DNA from: Cymbomonas tetramitiformis
Taxonomy: Eukaryota > Chlorophyta > Pyramimonadophyceae > Pyramimonadales > Pyramimonadaceae
DNA: 64,000 bases
Reading direction: 5' to 3'
Assembly (NCBI GenBank): GCA_001247695.2
Contig: LGRX02014038.1
Span: forward strand, 1 to 64,000
Numbering within the stretch: position 1 is the stretch's first letter; every line of letters starts with the position of its first letter. Positions 31,264-41,114 of the stretch are shown here, piece after piece. Below the pieces are notes generated by a model. That model saw only the letters and a list, made by a program, of their open reading frames with translations. It ran no database searches and had not been told where the DNA came from. A program made the position numbers and the translations under genes.

Positions 31264-32034
31264 AAATGGTAATTAGTTCGTGTTTTCACGTTGCTTCCCT
31301 GTCTTTCTAGCGCGAATTCTGATCATACCCGCCCCGCCTTGCGCAATTAGCTAGCGAAGTGCGTGCACTACGAAATCGAGAATGCCTGTGCTTTCGTTCT
31401 TGTTGCGCGGTGGTGTGTGGGTTTGAGGGTTCCAGGTCGCTTGGAGCCGCGTCGGTGTGGAGGAATCTAGCCCGACGACAATCTTTTGAGGTGCGCGCGT
31501 TGCCTTAGTCCTGGCACGCATAGCACGCATAGCACGCATAGTCGTGTTTTTGGACTCGCAGGTGTCGGGAAATTAGAATCGGCTCAGTTTTTCGGCAAAT
31601 CCGACCCTTCGCGGCGGAAGCGCTGCGCAAATTTTTGAATTTTGCGTGGCCTTTGCTGAAATTCGGAGTTGGTTCGGGATTTCCCCTACCTTTAATTTAG
31701 CCCTCTAGTCCCCCCTATTCGGGAATCTCCGCGCTTCGGCCGGTGTGTCTACTTGTGCTCGCGCGCAAGTAGCGAATTCCTGGAAGCGGGTACTAGTTGC
31801 CACACCAACCGCTTTTCGATTGGTTAATTCACGGGCGTGCAACGTGTGATGTTCCCCATGGGACTTTAGTTTTCTAGGATCCTCTTTTCCGGAAATCTCC
31901 GCGCCTCGGCCGGTGTAGCTGCTTGTGCTCGGGCGCAAGTGGTAAATTTCTGGATCGGCGGGTGCTAGTCGCCACGTGTGTCGTGTGGCACTTTCGGCTT
32001 TAGCTAATTAGATCTCACGCATAGCACGCATACA
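31264..32034. repeat. Gypsy leader region with duplicated segment
   Basis: Non-coding leader. The primer site would lie at 31264 on (aaatggtaattag), though I cannot match it to a tRNA. Two ~89-bp copies at 31719-31807 and 31889-31977 share aatctccgcgc, ggccggtgt and gcgcaagt, period 170 bp. The nonamer gcacgcata repeats near 31517-31541 and 32016-32032. Confidence 0.6.
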
Positions 32035-32421
32035 ATGCCAATGTATTCAGATGAAGAGGAATGCCTCGGTCGGTCGGGCCGGCGTGGGGGGGGTCGGGCC
32101 GGCGCCGCCCCCGGCTCAGCCGTGGGGTCCGGTCGGTCGGGGTCTCGCGCTGCGGGCCTGTCGGTCGGCCCAGGCTCTGGGGAGTTCTGGGGCGCGGCTG
32201 GCGGGTCAGACAGCCGGGATTGGCGCTCCCGTGAGAGGGGGGAGGGAGTGCGGCGTGCGCTTGCACGCCAATACGGCGGTGAAGCCCTCGAGGTTACACC
32301 GGCGCGCACGCCCCTGAGAGCCCCTCCAGGGTTGTCTGGTGGGCCCCCCAGGGCCTCGCCACCAAAACCCCTTCACCAGCGAGGGTCAGTGGGGCTGAGC
32401 CAGTGTCCGAGCTCGCATTGA
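32035..32421 (+). CDS. Short leader ORF of the gypsy element, 128 aa
   Basis: ATG start (MPMYSDEEECLGR) directly after the gcacgcata repeats, followed by a Gly/Arg/Ser-rich low-complexity protein. It overlaps the next frame by 19 bp and is offset by -1. ORF1 itself lacks an early ATG, so this may be its true N-terminus reached by frameshifting, or a separate small protein. High GC makes chance open frames common here. Confidence 0.35.
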   Translation: MPMYSDEEECLGRSGRRGGGRAGAAPGSAVGSGRSGSRAAGLSVGPGSGEFWGAAGGSDSRDWRSRERGEGVRRALARQYGGEALEVTPARTPLRAPPGLSGGPPRASPPKPLHQRGSVGLSQCPSSH

Positions 32422-34709
32422 GCTCGGCGCTACGGCAGCCGGCGCGCCGGAAGCGTGCGTCGCCCGAGGCTCCGGCACCGCCGGCGGCAGGCGCCGGCTC
32501 CGGGTCGGACTCGGACCGCTCTGCTAAGGGGTTGAACCCCTCGGCAGCTCCCTTCTCCCCACTCCCTGCGTCCAGCAAGAGTGCGAGCAGTAGGGTCGTC
32601 CGTCAGGAACCGACGTCGGGACCGGCAGCGTCCTCCCTCTCTTCCCTCGTGGGGAGCGAGCAAGGGAATCTCATCAGTGCCCCAGGGCGCTTTGAGATTT
32701 ACCGAGCCAGTGACTGGAGCCCCCCGGCAGAAGGGGAGTCTGATGATGTCCGGCGCCCAGAGCAGCTAGACGTCGTCCAGTCACGGGGGCGCGAGTCTCG
32801 CATCCGGCCCAATCCGGCTTGGCGAGGAGAGCGACGTCAATCCATGCTCGCATTGGCCCTCCGTCAATGGAGCACCTGGGCGCTGAATTCAGCGCAACGA
32901 CGTGCGAGAATCTCCCTGCCATCTCGTCAGCGCGCAACCGCGCGGCTTGCGTGGGTCGCATGGAAGGCCAGGACGGACCAGTCAGCGCATCAGCGCGAGC
33001 TCCAGCGCCTGGCATTCCAAGCGTGGAATGACGTCACCCAACAGGTCGCCCAACTTCAAGGCCTGTTTGACAAAGGCAGTCGGCGCCGGGTCGAGTCCGC
33101 TTTCGCAGCATGGCGCCAGCATGTCGTCCAGACACAGGGTCTGTGGCGCAGAGGCAGACGTCAAGCTGGAGCTGTCTTCATGGCATGGCACCAGCAGACG
33201 ATGCTCGCCAAGGAGAGGAGCACCTGGTGGGTTGGAGCCCGGAGACACCGGATGACCCAGATGGGCAGGAGGTGTCTTCGCGAGTGGCGCCGGCTCCCCA
33301 GGACGACCCCAGTCAGCTCGGACTCGTCCCAGGGAACGAGTGCCCGCCGTCCAGTAAGGAAGGCGGGAACCTCATCCGGTGTCAGCTCTTGCTCGGATTC
33401 CGACCAGGAGTCTATGTGGCAGGACATCCGTCGAGGCCTAAAGCGCCTGGGGAAAGACCACCCGCTGTCAGGGCTAATGTGGTTCCAGCTCAAGGACTAT
33501 GGGCTCTCCGAGGACGGCGCTTATCGCCTGGAGATCCACCAGCAGTCAGTCTCCGAGTCCAGGGTGTTGATGCAGCAAAAGCGCGAGGACCCTCACAACT
33601 CCCTTGGGAGGTGTAGATTCTCTGTCTTTGCCATCAACGCCAGCAGACCAGGGGAGCTGGTACGCCAAGGAGCGGACCTCCAGGAGGTAAGGAGAGCGGT
33701 CGTCGCGGCCGTCAGAATGAGCGGCCGCACCCGGAAGTCACACAGGGGTCTTAGGAAGTCAGGTGCAGCACCTCCGAGTTCCGCAGCCCCCGGTGGGAAC
33801 TGGTCGAACCGGTTTGCTCCCCTCTCGTCCTCATCGGAGGAAGAGCATCCCGCGGAACGTCCGAGGCCCAGGACTCAGGCGCCTAAGCCGAGCGGCCCCA
33901 GTCGCCCGGTGCCTCGCACCCGGAAGCCCAGTCGAGCACCATCGGCCCCGCACCCCGGTCCGACTTCCTCAGGGAACACGTCGTCGTCCCCGGAGTCCAC
34001 CTCGAGCAGGAACAGTCAGGACCTGCAAGAGCTGAAGGAAGCCTGGCAGAAGGAGTCGCAAGCTCGGGAGGCGGCTGCCGAGGCTCGCCTGGAACAGCTG
34101 TCTCGGCAACTCCAAGAGAGTCAAAGAGCTGCCGAGGAGCGCAGGATCTCCGATCAGCGCGCTGCCGAGGAACGCAGGGTCTCCGAGCGACGCGCTGTCG
34201 AAGAGCGCTGGGCTGCAGACCGGCTGGCCGCAGAAGCCCGGGAGACTGCCCGGCAGTTGGCTGTCGACGAGAGCGTCGCTCAGCAGGTAGCCGCCGAGGA
34301 GCGGCGAGCGGCAGCTGAGGCCCAGCTGGAGGAGAGGCTGCAGGCGGTCATAGAGTCACAAGTCCAAAGGCTCGCCCTGGTTCAGGCCTCGCCCCCAGGG
34401 CCCGTGGAGTCAGACGCTCGGGGGCCCTCAGCGGCAGCGTCGAGTCCGGTTCAGGAGACGCCCATCTCCCGAGAGGGACATGAGCTGGTAGAGCCGACTT
34501 CCGTCGTCACCTGTGACGTCGAGAACCGGGGCGTTCAAAGCCCTCCGGAGGAGTCACGCGCGGGGCGCGGGCGTGACATCGCTTCCGCCGCACTCATGGG
34601 ACTTTGTTTCCCTTCCTATACAAGTCTGCGACGCCCTCCGGAAACACGTGGTCGGGTATGCCAACCCGGGGATCGAAGCCCAGCGCCTGTTTTACGACGC
34701 CGCTCGTAG
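32403..34709 (+). CDS. Gypsy ORF1: basic protein with Sfi1-like Trp repeats and coiled coil, 768 aa
   Basis: The frame has no ATG before 32844 and probably joins the preceding short ORF. Residues ~150-300 contain repeated (A/L)xxxW units (AWVAWK, AFQAWN, AFAAWR, VFMAWH, CLREW) about 21-33 residues apart in basic helices. This is the pattern of Sfi1-type centrin-binding repeats. Residues ~540-650 are a long coiled coil with repeated AAEERR units. The middle is Ser/Pro-rich. No classical capsid motif is present. In structure and place it is an extra Gag-side protein. Its relation to true Sfi1 proteins is unproven: it could be a captured domain or convergent helical repeats. The end overlaps gag by 197 bp in a +1 frame. 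Confidence 0.6.
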   Translation: MSELALSSALRQPARRKRASPEAPAPPAAGAGSGSDSDRSAKGLNPSAAPFSPLPASSKSASSRVVRQEPTSGPAASSLSSLVGSEQGNLISAPGRFEIYRASDWSPPAEGESDDVRRPEQLDVVQSRGRESRIRPNPAWRGERRQSMLALALRQWSTWALNSAQRRARISLPSRQRATARLAWVAWKARTDQSAHQRELQRLAFQAWNDVTQQVAQLQGLFDKGSRRRVESAFAAWRQHVVQTQGLWRRGRRQAGAVFMAWHQQTMLAKERSTWWVGARRHRMTQMGRRCLREWRRLPRTTPVSSDSSQGTSARRPVRKAGTSSGVSSCSDSDQESMWQDIRRGLKRLGKDHPLSGLMWFQLKDYGLSEDGAYRLEIHQQSVSESRVLMQQKREDPHNSLGRCRFSVFAINASRPGELVRQGADLQEVRRAVVAAVRMSGRTRKSHRGLRKSGAAPPSSAAPGGNWSNRFAPLSSSSEEEHPAERPRPRTQAPKPSGPSRPVPRTRKPSRAPSAPHPGPTSSGNTSSSPESTSSRNSQDLQELKEAWQKESQAREAAAEARLEQLSRQLQESQRAAEERRISDQRAAEERRVSERRAVEERWAADRLAAEARETARQLAVDESVAQQVAAEERRAAAEAQLEERLQAVIESQVQRLALVQASPPGPVESDARGPSAAASSPVQETPISREGHELVEPTSVVTCDVENRGVQSPPEESRAGRGRDIASAALMGLCFPSYTSLRRPPETRGRVCQPGDRSPAPVLRRRS

Positions 34710-36339
34710 GTATCGCTCCCTGGGTCAGGTCGCCGGGTGCTTGCACCCTACCAGCCAGATCAGGCAATGCCCGAAGGCAAGAATCTCGGACGAGGACAGG
34801 GTCCTCGGGGCCCAGGTGATTCACAGTCTCACGACGGCCTTGGCGTCCGTCGCAGAGAGCTGCGCTCGCTGTGGGTGCGGGCACGAGGAGAGCCCGGTGC
34901 GTATGTGGGCGTGTCAGGCAAGCGCTAAGAAAAGTGTGGTAGCGTTCCTGAAAAAGGTGTACCTGCCGGTGTGTGGGTTTTGCGCCGGGGACGTGTGGCC
35001 CGGTGCTTTCGACCACTTTCCGGCTGTGATGCCACCTCCGCTTCCTACGGCGGCAGACACACCGGGAGACGGGGGGGGGATGGTCCCTCAACTGGAGCAC
35101 TCGGAGCCAAACGAGCTTTCGGAGATGCCCGGTGCCAGCAGTCATGGTGGTCCTGGAGGCTCGGGGAGCGGTGACCCTGGAGGGCCGGGAGGCCCGGGGA
35201 GTCCGGGCGAGGACCCTGGCGGCGATGGCGAGGACGGGGATGGCGACAGCCAGTTCACCTTCTCGTCTTCCTCTCGTTACAGGGAGCCCCGAAGCCATTA
35301 CAGTCGTAAGGACGAGCAGCACGCTCTCAAGGAGGCCCTCAGAGCCATGGAGAAGGCAGTGGACAAATACCACACAGAGGTGGAGGGGTCGTCCCACGTC
35401 TTTGGTCGGCTCCTCCGATTTGTTCGGCAGATCAGGGAGGTTCGGGAACTGGAGCCGGTGCGCTACGCCATGGGGATGGCGCGTCTGGAGAGCGGGGGTG
35501 AGGAGAAGGTGTTGTCGGACCACTCCCTGCTGTCAGAAGTGGCCAGACACTGCTTCGGCGCACTCAGCTCCGAGTACCGCGAGCTTTCTTCGGTGTTGAC
35601 GGAAGCTCGGGAAGGTAAGAACCTCACCCTGGACGTCATAGTGGTCCCCTTGGCGCAGCTGGTGATGCCCGACAAGGGGGAAATGGCGTCGATCGGTCCG
35701 TTCCTGCGTCGCGTGCGCCAAAGTCAGGACAGACAGACTCGCACGGTCCGCGAGTTCTGGGACGGGGTGCACCTTGCTCACGACATCGTGAGCATGCTGG
35801 CTGCCCACGAGCTCACCTCTCCGGTGCCGGAAGAGGAGCTGCTGGAGATATTCCTTACGGGATTGATACCGGAGATAAGGAGGAAGGTCTTCCTTATAGC
35901 CGAGAGGAAAGGCGCTTCGGTCCTGACTCTGAGCCGGACGGCCAGTAAAGGCCGCCACGAACTCCTGACTTGGGCCATAGAGGCTGAGCGGGAGTTGCGG
36001 CAGAGCCAGGATAAGACGAGCCGCTCGGTCCAGCTGCTGGCCCACGTAGATGTCACGGAGGAGCTGCTAGCCATGGCGACATCCGCTGGCGCTCCGACAC
36101 CCACAGGGCAACGACTCGGCTCCCCAGAGTACGAGGGCTGCCGTCTGTGCAAGAGCATGGACCATTATGCCCGCGACTGTCCGCAGGCGAGCCAGCGCCC
36201 GAAGGAGTGGGCCAAGTGCCTCCTGGAGGACACCCTGGCGTTGATAGGGGACGAGTCGGTGGAGGAAGCTTTAGCTGCCATCGGATTGGATTTTGTCCAG
36301 GAGGACGCTCCCCAGCCCGGGGCGTCCTCCCCGCAGTAA
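34513..36339 (+). CDS. Gypsy Gag with zinc knuckle, ~600 aa
   Basis: Real coding resemblance begins by about residue 25. The frame opens at a GTG with no early ATG, so it is probably reached from ORF1 by a frameshift. The central region (~260-480) is helical and capsid-like, with REFWDGVHLAHDIV, EEELLEIFLTGLIPEIR and EAERELRQ, as in Ty3-type capsids. A CRLCKSMDHYARDC zinc knuckle (CX2CX4HX4C) at ~550 would bind RNA. A Gly/Pro-rich linker lies at ~215-245. It assembles the particle that holds the element's RNA. Confidence 0.8.
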   Translation: MTSRTGAFKALRRSHARGAGVTSLPPHSWDFVSLPIQVCDALRKHVVGYANPGIEAQRLFYDAARRYRSLGQVAGCLHPTSQIRQCPKARISDEDRVLGAQVIHSLTTALASVAESCARCGCGHEESPVRMWACQASAKKSVVAFLKKVYLPVCGFCAGDVWPGAFDHFPAVMPPPLPTAADTPGDGGGMVPQLEHSEPNELSEMPGASSHGGPGGSGSGDPGGPGGPGSPGEDPGGDGEDGDGDSQFTFSSSSRYREPRSHYSRKDEQHALKEALRAMEKAVDKYHTEVEGSSHVFGRLLRFVRQIREVRELEPVRYAMGMARLESGGEEKVLSDHSLLSEVARHCFGALSSEYRELSSVLTEAREGKNLTLDVIVVPLAQLVMPDKGEMASIGPFLRRVRQSQDRQTRTVREFWDGVHLAHDIVSMLAAHELTSPVPEEELLEIFLTGLIPEIRRKVFLIAERKGASVLTLSRTASKGRHELLTWAIEAERELRQSQDKTSRSVQLLAHVDVTEELLAMATSAGAPTPTGQRLGSPEYEGCRLCKSMDHYARDCPQASQRPKEWAKCLLEDTLALIGDESVEEALAAIGLDFVQEDAPQPGASSPQ

Positions 36340-36890
36340 AGGGCGCGGGCCCCGTCACTGCGGGGTCAGGGGGACAAAAGGGCCCTGCGCCGGCGTCCAC
36401 AGCGATGCAGGTGCTGCATGATAGGTGGAGAAGGTGTGGGAGACACCTTAGTGGCAGCGCCAGGCGCCACCTCAAGAGCCAGAGTCGAGTCGAGAAGTAT
36501 GAGCAGGAAGGTTTAGACATGCTAGCCGCCACCCGCACGGGAAGCCCAGAGCCTCTTGAGCGGGAACAGGTCGAGCAGCGCGTCCAAAGAGAGCAGGCAA
36601 ACTTCTGGAAGTCCGCCAGAACCCCAGCAACCGCCTCAGTTCCGCGTCCCGAGGAGCCGTGGGAGCTGCTCTGTTGGATCACCGGTGCGGACACCCGGGA
36701 TAAAAACCGGTCGAGCCACACAGTTGAGCCACGGGCAGTCTACCAACAGCACCTGGAGAACCAGGGGTCGGATGTTGCGAGAGTTCGCGGGCACTGGAAG
36801 TTCAGAGCTCAGCGTTTACCCCCAGAGTTAGGAAAGCCTTTCAGGCCCAGCAGCCAAGTGCTCGCCTGCGTTCCGCCATCAGGGCGCTAG
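36147..36890 (+). CDS. Gag-pol linker segment in a third frame
   Basis: This frame is open at -1 to gag, overlapping its last 190 bp. Beyond the gag stop (36340-36890) it keeps a protein-like composition: basic helices with HDRWRRCGRHL and EREQVEQRVQREQANFW. Pol resemblance then resumes in yet another frame from about 36880. It therefore looks like the linker between Gag and protease, disconnected by indels or read by programmed shifts. Confidence 0.4.
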   Translation: MQEHGPLCPRLSAGEPAPEGVGQVPPGGHPGVDRGRVGGGSFSCHRIGFCPGGRSPARGVLPAVKGAGPVTAGSGGQKGPAPASTAMQVLHDRWRRCGRHLSGSARRHLKSQSRVEKYEQEGLDMLAATRTGSPEPLEREQVEQRVQREQANFWKSARTPATASVPRPEEPWELLCWITGADTRDKNRSSHTVEPRAVYQQHLENQGSDVARVRGHWKFRAQRLPPELGKPFRPSSQVLACVPPSGR

Positions 36891-36967
36891 AAAGGTATCT
36901 AAAGCTGGAAGAGTCAGAGGTCCGGCCGGTCAAGTCCCTTGCGCTTTGGAGGGCAGGTCAAAGGCGG

Positions 36968-39900
36968 ATGAGCCAGAAGCTTGGACCCACGACTAGTAAG
37001 CCCCAGTTGAATCGAGAAGAGTTAGATAAGCGCTTGAAGCGGCTCGTCAGGGTGCGCGAGTTCAATCGCCGACGCAAAGCCATCTTAGATCAGGAGTTCG
37101 GACGGTTCGTTCGCGTTGCCAAGCCCAAGCCTGCCGAGGGAGAAGAACTCTCACCACCAGAGAGAGCTTCAAAGCCCAGTCGGCCGTGGTTGACCCGAAG
37201 CAGGGCTCGCCAGGCTTTGGGCCCGAAACGCAGACCATGGCTGACTCCTGAAGACAAGGCGCTTCGAACCTCTCGATTGCAGCGCAGGTACGAGTTGGAG
37301 GGTAGGGACCCGGCTTCTACCTCAACAGAACGCCATGCGGACTTCCACGCCTTCGTAAAGGAGGAGTTGGAAAGGGAGAATAGGGAACTTCAGCAAGACA
37401 ATGAGCTGATGCACCGGGACGAGCAAGTCAGAAAGCACATAGCGGCTAAACTGGCTGCAGCGTCAGTCCAAGTCGCGGTGTCCCCCCCAGACTTCCCGGA
37501 GCGCAGTGCAGTTCAGAAAGCAGTCGCCATCGGCCTGCTAGCGGACGCGTGTACTTACTGCCTCCCGGACTGTGACTCCGACGCAGAAACGTCAGTCACC
37601 CGCCTGGACTGCATAATGCAGGACGGCGATATCAGTCCGAGCTGGTGTGAGTCCCTGGCAGCGGTGTCCTCGATGGGAGCGCGCCCGAGGAGTTTCGACA
37701 GGCACAGTCGCACACCGACGTTGTTGCTGTTTTGGGCCTGGATTGCGGGCGTCAGAGTCAAGGTGTTGGTGGATTCGGGAGCATCCACCAATATTATCGC
37801 AAAGAGTACACTGCAGAAGCTCTCCGGCGTCAAGCCGGTGCGCCACGAGCAAGCCATGCGGGTTCGAGTGGCTGACGGCACCACATATGATGCTAATTCC
37901 TGCATCAGGCCCAAGCTCCTTGCCGAGACGTCGAAGGGGTCTTACGGCCAGCAGGTTGAGCTTCGGGTAATGCCCCTCGACCTCAAGGTGGATGTCATCC
38001 TGGGAGGTCCTTGGCTGGCGAACCTTTCCCCGGTTACGCTGGATTATAAGAACTGGGGTTCGGTCCGGTTCACCAAGGGCAGGGAAGAGGTCGTCATCAC
38101 CGGCTGTTCGCCGGGGTCCCCGGACCCCAGTCGGTCCAAGGACACGGCAATGGCACTGGTACAGGGAGTCCTTTTGAGCCAACGTCGAGCTCGCCGGGAC
38201 CTGCGGACCCTCCGAAACAGAGAGGAGCAAGCTTTCGTCGTCTACCTCGGCCCCGATGGGACTTTTGGCGCGTTGGCCTGCAACAAGGGGGGGGGAGACT
38301 CCGACGAAGATTCCCCCAACGATGTTGTAGCAGGCCTAGCGTCAGAACCCTCCTCCGGGTCCGAGGATAGTGAAGTCAGCGTGCGTCCCAGCGCAACGGT
38401 GCCGGACGGAGCTGAGGAGTCTGAGGGGCCGGGAGGGTTGGTCTCGGACAGTTCCGAGTCCGGCTATAGTGACGTGGAAGGAGCGTGTCATTTGCAGAGA
38501 GTAGGGGCGGTGGTCGAGGATATTAGGCCACAGGGATTTGCGAGTACGGTCGACGAGGCCGGGGATCACCCTGACCCTCTCAGCTTTTTCGCTAGCAAAC
38601 AGGAGGCGAACGGAGCATTTGCGTTGCTTCCGCCAGCGGTGCGTAGACAGGCGATAGAGGATCACGCGGCCGGGAAGCCACCCACCTGGCACGCGCAGGC
38701 AGCCGCGGCGCTCCAGCAGGGCCGGGGTCTGGTCGCGGAGCGACGACCCCGAGCACGGCGTAAGCGAGTGCGTTGGCGTGACCAGGTCGCAGCAGTCGGG
38801 CAGCCTGGTGCTGAAAGTGGCCCCTCCACCGAGCAGCCGCCGGGACCAAAAGTCCCCACCGTCCCGAGCCCTCAGAGTCAGAAGTCGCGAGCCTCGGCAC
38901 CAGTCGTGCCGCCAGACACTACCCCGCCGCCAGCTCCGCAGACCACAGACCCGCCGGTACCGGCCGTCCCGCCAGGCACTACCTCGCCGCCAGCCCCACA
39001 GACTGCTCAGGCCTCCCCGGAACCGCCGGAGGACGAGATAGACGAGACGGTGTCGCCGGAAATCTGGCAGCAGCTTAGGGACCTGGAAAAGGAGTTCGCA
39101 GATGTCATTTGCACAGAGCTGCCGGAATCAGTCCAGTCAAGGGAATTCAAGTCCGGCATCCGGCTCAGGCCAGATTGGAGTGGGAACGCCTTGCACCGGC
39201 GAGGGTACAAGTTGTCGCAGGAGGAGTTGCGGCAACTCCGGCAACAGCTAGATGAGCTCTTAGCCAAAGGGTACATACGACCCTCGGCCTCTCCGTGGGG
39301 CTGCCCCGTGCTGATGGTCCCCAAGCCGAGTAATCCCAAGGAGTTGCGTCTAGTCATTGACTACAGACAGATCAATGAGATCACAGTCAAGGACAAGTAC
39401 CCCCTCCCGGATGTCCAGAGTCTCTTAGATGACCTACAAGGGGCTACCGTCTTCTCTACGATGGATGCCCTTTGGGGATTTTGGCAGGTTCCTATGAAAG
39501 CAGAGGACGTGGAGAAAACCGCAATGACTACGCACTTTGGAGCGTACGAGTGGTTGGTCATGCCTATGGGATTGTCAAACTCCCCAAGTACCTGGCAAAG
39601 GATGATGCAACAGTACCTCGGGCACCTACCCTTTTGCAGAGTATTTGTAGATGACATCATGATTTTCTCGGCTGAGGTTCCGGGTAAGAGCGCCCATGAG
39701 GTACACCTCGACCACCTCCGCCAGGTCCTGGAGGCATGTCGAAAGAATTCCGTCTACCTCAAAAAGTCGAAAGTCAAACTGTGCAAGCGATCAGTCCGGT
39801 TCCTAGGGCATGTGGTGGATCGGGATGGATGCCGCCCACAGCAGGATAAGGTTGCGTCGGTACGCGATTGGCCAGACCTAGAAACTGTCACACACGTGCG

Positions 39901-40579
39901 ACAGTTTCTGGGCATGTGTGGCTTCTACCGGAGGTACATCCAGAACTTCGCAGATATCGCGTACCCGTTGACCCGCCTCACCAAATCCGGCGTGGACTGG
40001 ACCTGGGGCGAGAATGAAAAGGCAGCATTTAAACAGCTAAAAACTGCTTTGATCTCCTCCCCAGCCTTGGCCCTACCCGATCAAAAGGGTGCAGCAGACG
40101 GTTCCAGACCCTTCTTTGTACAGACAGATGCCAGTGGAGTAGCACTAGGGGGTGTACTCATGCAGGATCAGGGACGAGGCTTACAGCCCTTGGCCTTTGA
40201 AAGCCGGCAGTTCTCCAGCGCAGAGCAGAACTATCACGCTGGGGAACGGGAGCTTTGTGCCATCCATCATTGCACCACGGTCACCTGGAGACATTATCTG
40301 ATTTTTACATCATTTAAGCTCATGGGAGACCATAAACCCCTTCAGTGGCTCTTCGCCCAAGCTAGGGAGCTCAGCCGACGTCAGGCTCGCTGGTACGAGG
40401 ACTTGGTAGAGGTAGGAGTCCATCAGATGGAGCACGTGCCAGGGCGCTGTTTAGTAGTACCAGACGCGCAGTCCCGGCGACCTGACTATCAGGAAATGTC
40501 GGCCAGAGAAGGGTTGAAGGAAAAAGGGATTGTGGATCGCGCCACGGATGGGCCCAGAGACTCCGCACCGATACTGTAG
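36968..40579 (+). CDS. Gypsy Pol part 1: protease, reverse transcriptase, RNase H
   Basis: The frame is open upstream to about 36880 and the first ATG is at 36968. VLVDSGAS at ~268 is the aspartic protease site. The reverse transcriptase follows, with LRLVIDYRQIN, FSTMDALWGFWQ and the catalytic FVDDI at ~891. RNase H begins FVQTDASG and contains AGERELCAI and DHKPLQWL. Together these copy the element RNA into DNA. A Pro/Ser-rich linker separates protease and reverse transcriptase. The stop at 40577-40579 is premature. Comparison of two copies of an internal repeat around it shows 5 extra bases in the first copy, which shift the frame by exactly the amount seen. Coding continues in the -1 frame at 40580-41114. 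Confidence 0.92.
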   Translation: MSQKLGPTTSKPQLNREELDKRLKRLVRVREFNRRRKAILDQEFGRFVRVAKPKPAEGEELSPPERASKPSRPWLTRSRARQALGPKRRPWLTPEDKALRTSRLQRRYELEGRDPASTSTERHADFHAFVKEELERENRELQQDNELMHRDEQVRKHIAAKLAAASVQVAVSPPDFPERSAVQKAVAIGLLADACTYCLPDCDSDAETSVTRLDCIMQDGDISPSWCESLAAVSSMGARPRSFDRHSRTPTLLLFWAWIAGVRVKVLVDSGASTNIIAKSTLQKLSGVKPVRHEQAMRVRVADGTTYDANSCIRPKLLAETSKGSYGQQVELRVMPLDLKVDVILGGPWLANLSPVTLDYKNWGSVRFTKGREEVVITGCSPGSPDPSRSKDTAMALVQGVLLSQRRARRDLRTLRNREEQAFVVYLGPDGTFGALACNKGGGDSDEDSPNDVVAGLASEPSSGSEDSEVSVRPSATVPDGAEESEGPGGLVSDSSESGYSDVEGACHLQRVGAVVEDIRPQGFASTVDEAGDHPDPLSFFASKQEANGAFALLPPAVRRQAIEDHAAGKPPTWHAQAAAALQQGRGLVAERRPRARRKRVRWRDQVAAVGQPGAESGPSTEQPPGPKVPTVPSPQSQKSRASAPVVPPDTTPPPAPQTTDPPVPAVPPGTTSPPAPQTAQASPEPPEDEIDETVSPEIWQQLRDLEKEFADVICTELPESVQSREFKSGIRLRPDWSGNALHRRGYKLSQEELRQLRQQLDELLAKGYIRPSASPWGCPVLMVPKPSNPKELRLVIDYRQINEITVKDKYPLPDVQSLLDDLQGATVFSTMDALWGFWQVPMKAEDVEKTAMTTHFGAYEWLVMPMGLSNSPSTWQRMMQQYLGHLPFCRVFVDDIMIFSAEVPGKSAHEVHLDHLRQVLEACRKNSVYLKKSKVKLCKRSVRFLGHVVDRDGCRPQQDKVASVRDWPDLETVTHVRQFLGMCGFYRRYIQNFADIAYPLTRLTKSGVDWTWGENEKAAFKQLKTALISSPALALPDQKGAADGSRPFFVQTDASGVALGGVLMQDQGRGLQPLAFESRQFSSAEQNYHAGERELCAIHHCTTVTWRHYLIFTSFKLMGDHKPLQWLFAQARELSRRQARWYEDLVEVGVHQMEHVPGRCLVVPDAQSRRPDYQEMSAREGLKEKGIVDRATDGPRDSAPIL

Positions 40580-41114
40580 GCAAGGGGTCCGAAGAGGACG
40601 AGGATCCTACCTCTGTCCTCGGGGCAGTGGATCGCACCGCCGATGGACCCGGGTACTCTGAGCCGAAAGGCAAGAGATGTGAAGGGGACGAGGATCCCAC
40701 ATCTGTCTTAGGCGCCACCTTCGAGTATAGTGATTCCGAGGACGAGTCCTTCCCTCCCACCAGTCCAGCACCGGTCATTGGTGAGCTCACCCATCTGAAT
40801 GGGCTCACGTGGGTAGAGTCGCCGGCCCTTTGGCTGGACGCAACTGCCACCCTAGCAGTAGGCGAGAAGTCCTTGAGGGATGCCGAATCGCTAGCAGTCA
40901 TGACCAGAGCAGACCGAGCTAGGGAACAGGCCACAGCAGAAGTCCAGAGTCACCCGAAGTCCCCCCACCCTGAGACCCAGAGTCATCCAAAGGCAGCCGG
41001 AAAGGTACCTGAGCCCGTTAAGCCCCCAGAAGGTAGCTCCCACTACGACCAGGTCGTAGATCGCCAGGACTGGAAGCTGATCAAGGAGCGCTTTGAGGAA
41101 ATAGCGGCCCAGTA
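40580..41114 (+). pseudogene. Displaced continuation of Pol up to the insertion point
   Basis: In the -1 frame relative to Pol part 1, the protein repeats DEDPTSVLGA twice. It ends DWKLIKERFEEIAAQ, immediately before a 1.7-kb insertion. That ending is the usual lead-in to the Dam-like domain, which resumes in frame after the insertion with YGMFDVDACC. No independent start is needed, so this is a fragment of one original pol reading frame. Confidence 0.65.

Noticed and set aside
32004..36721. Many long antisense ORFs opposite the gypsy gag region
   Set aside because: The region is about 65% GC, where antisense frames stay open by chance. None has a motif or consistent start.
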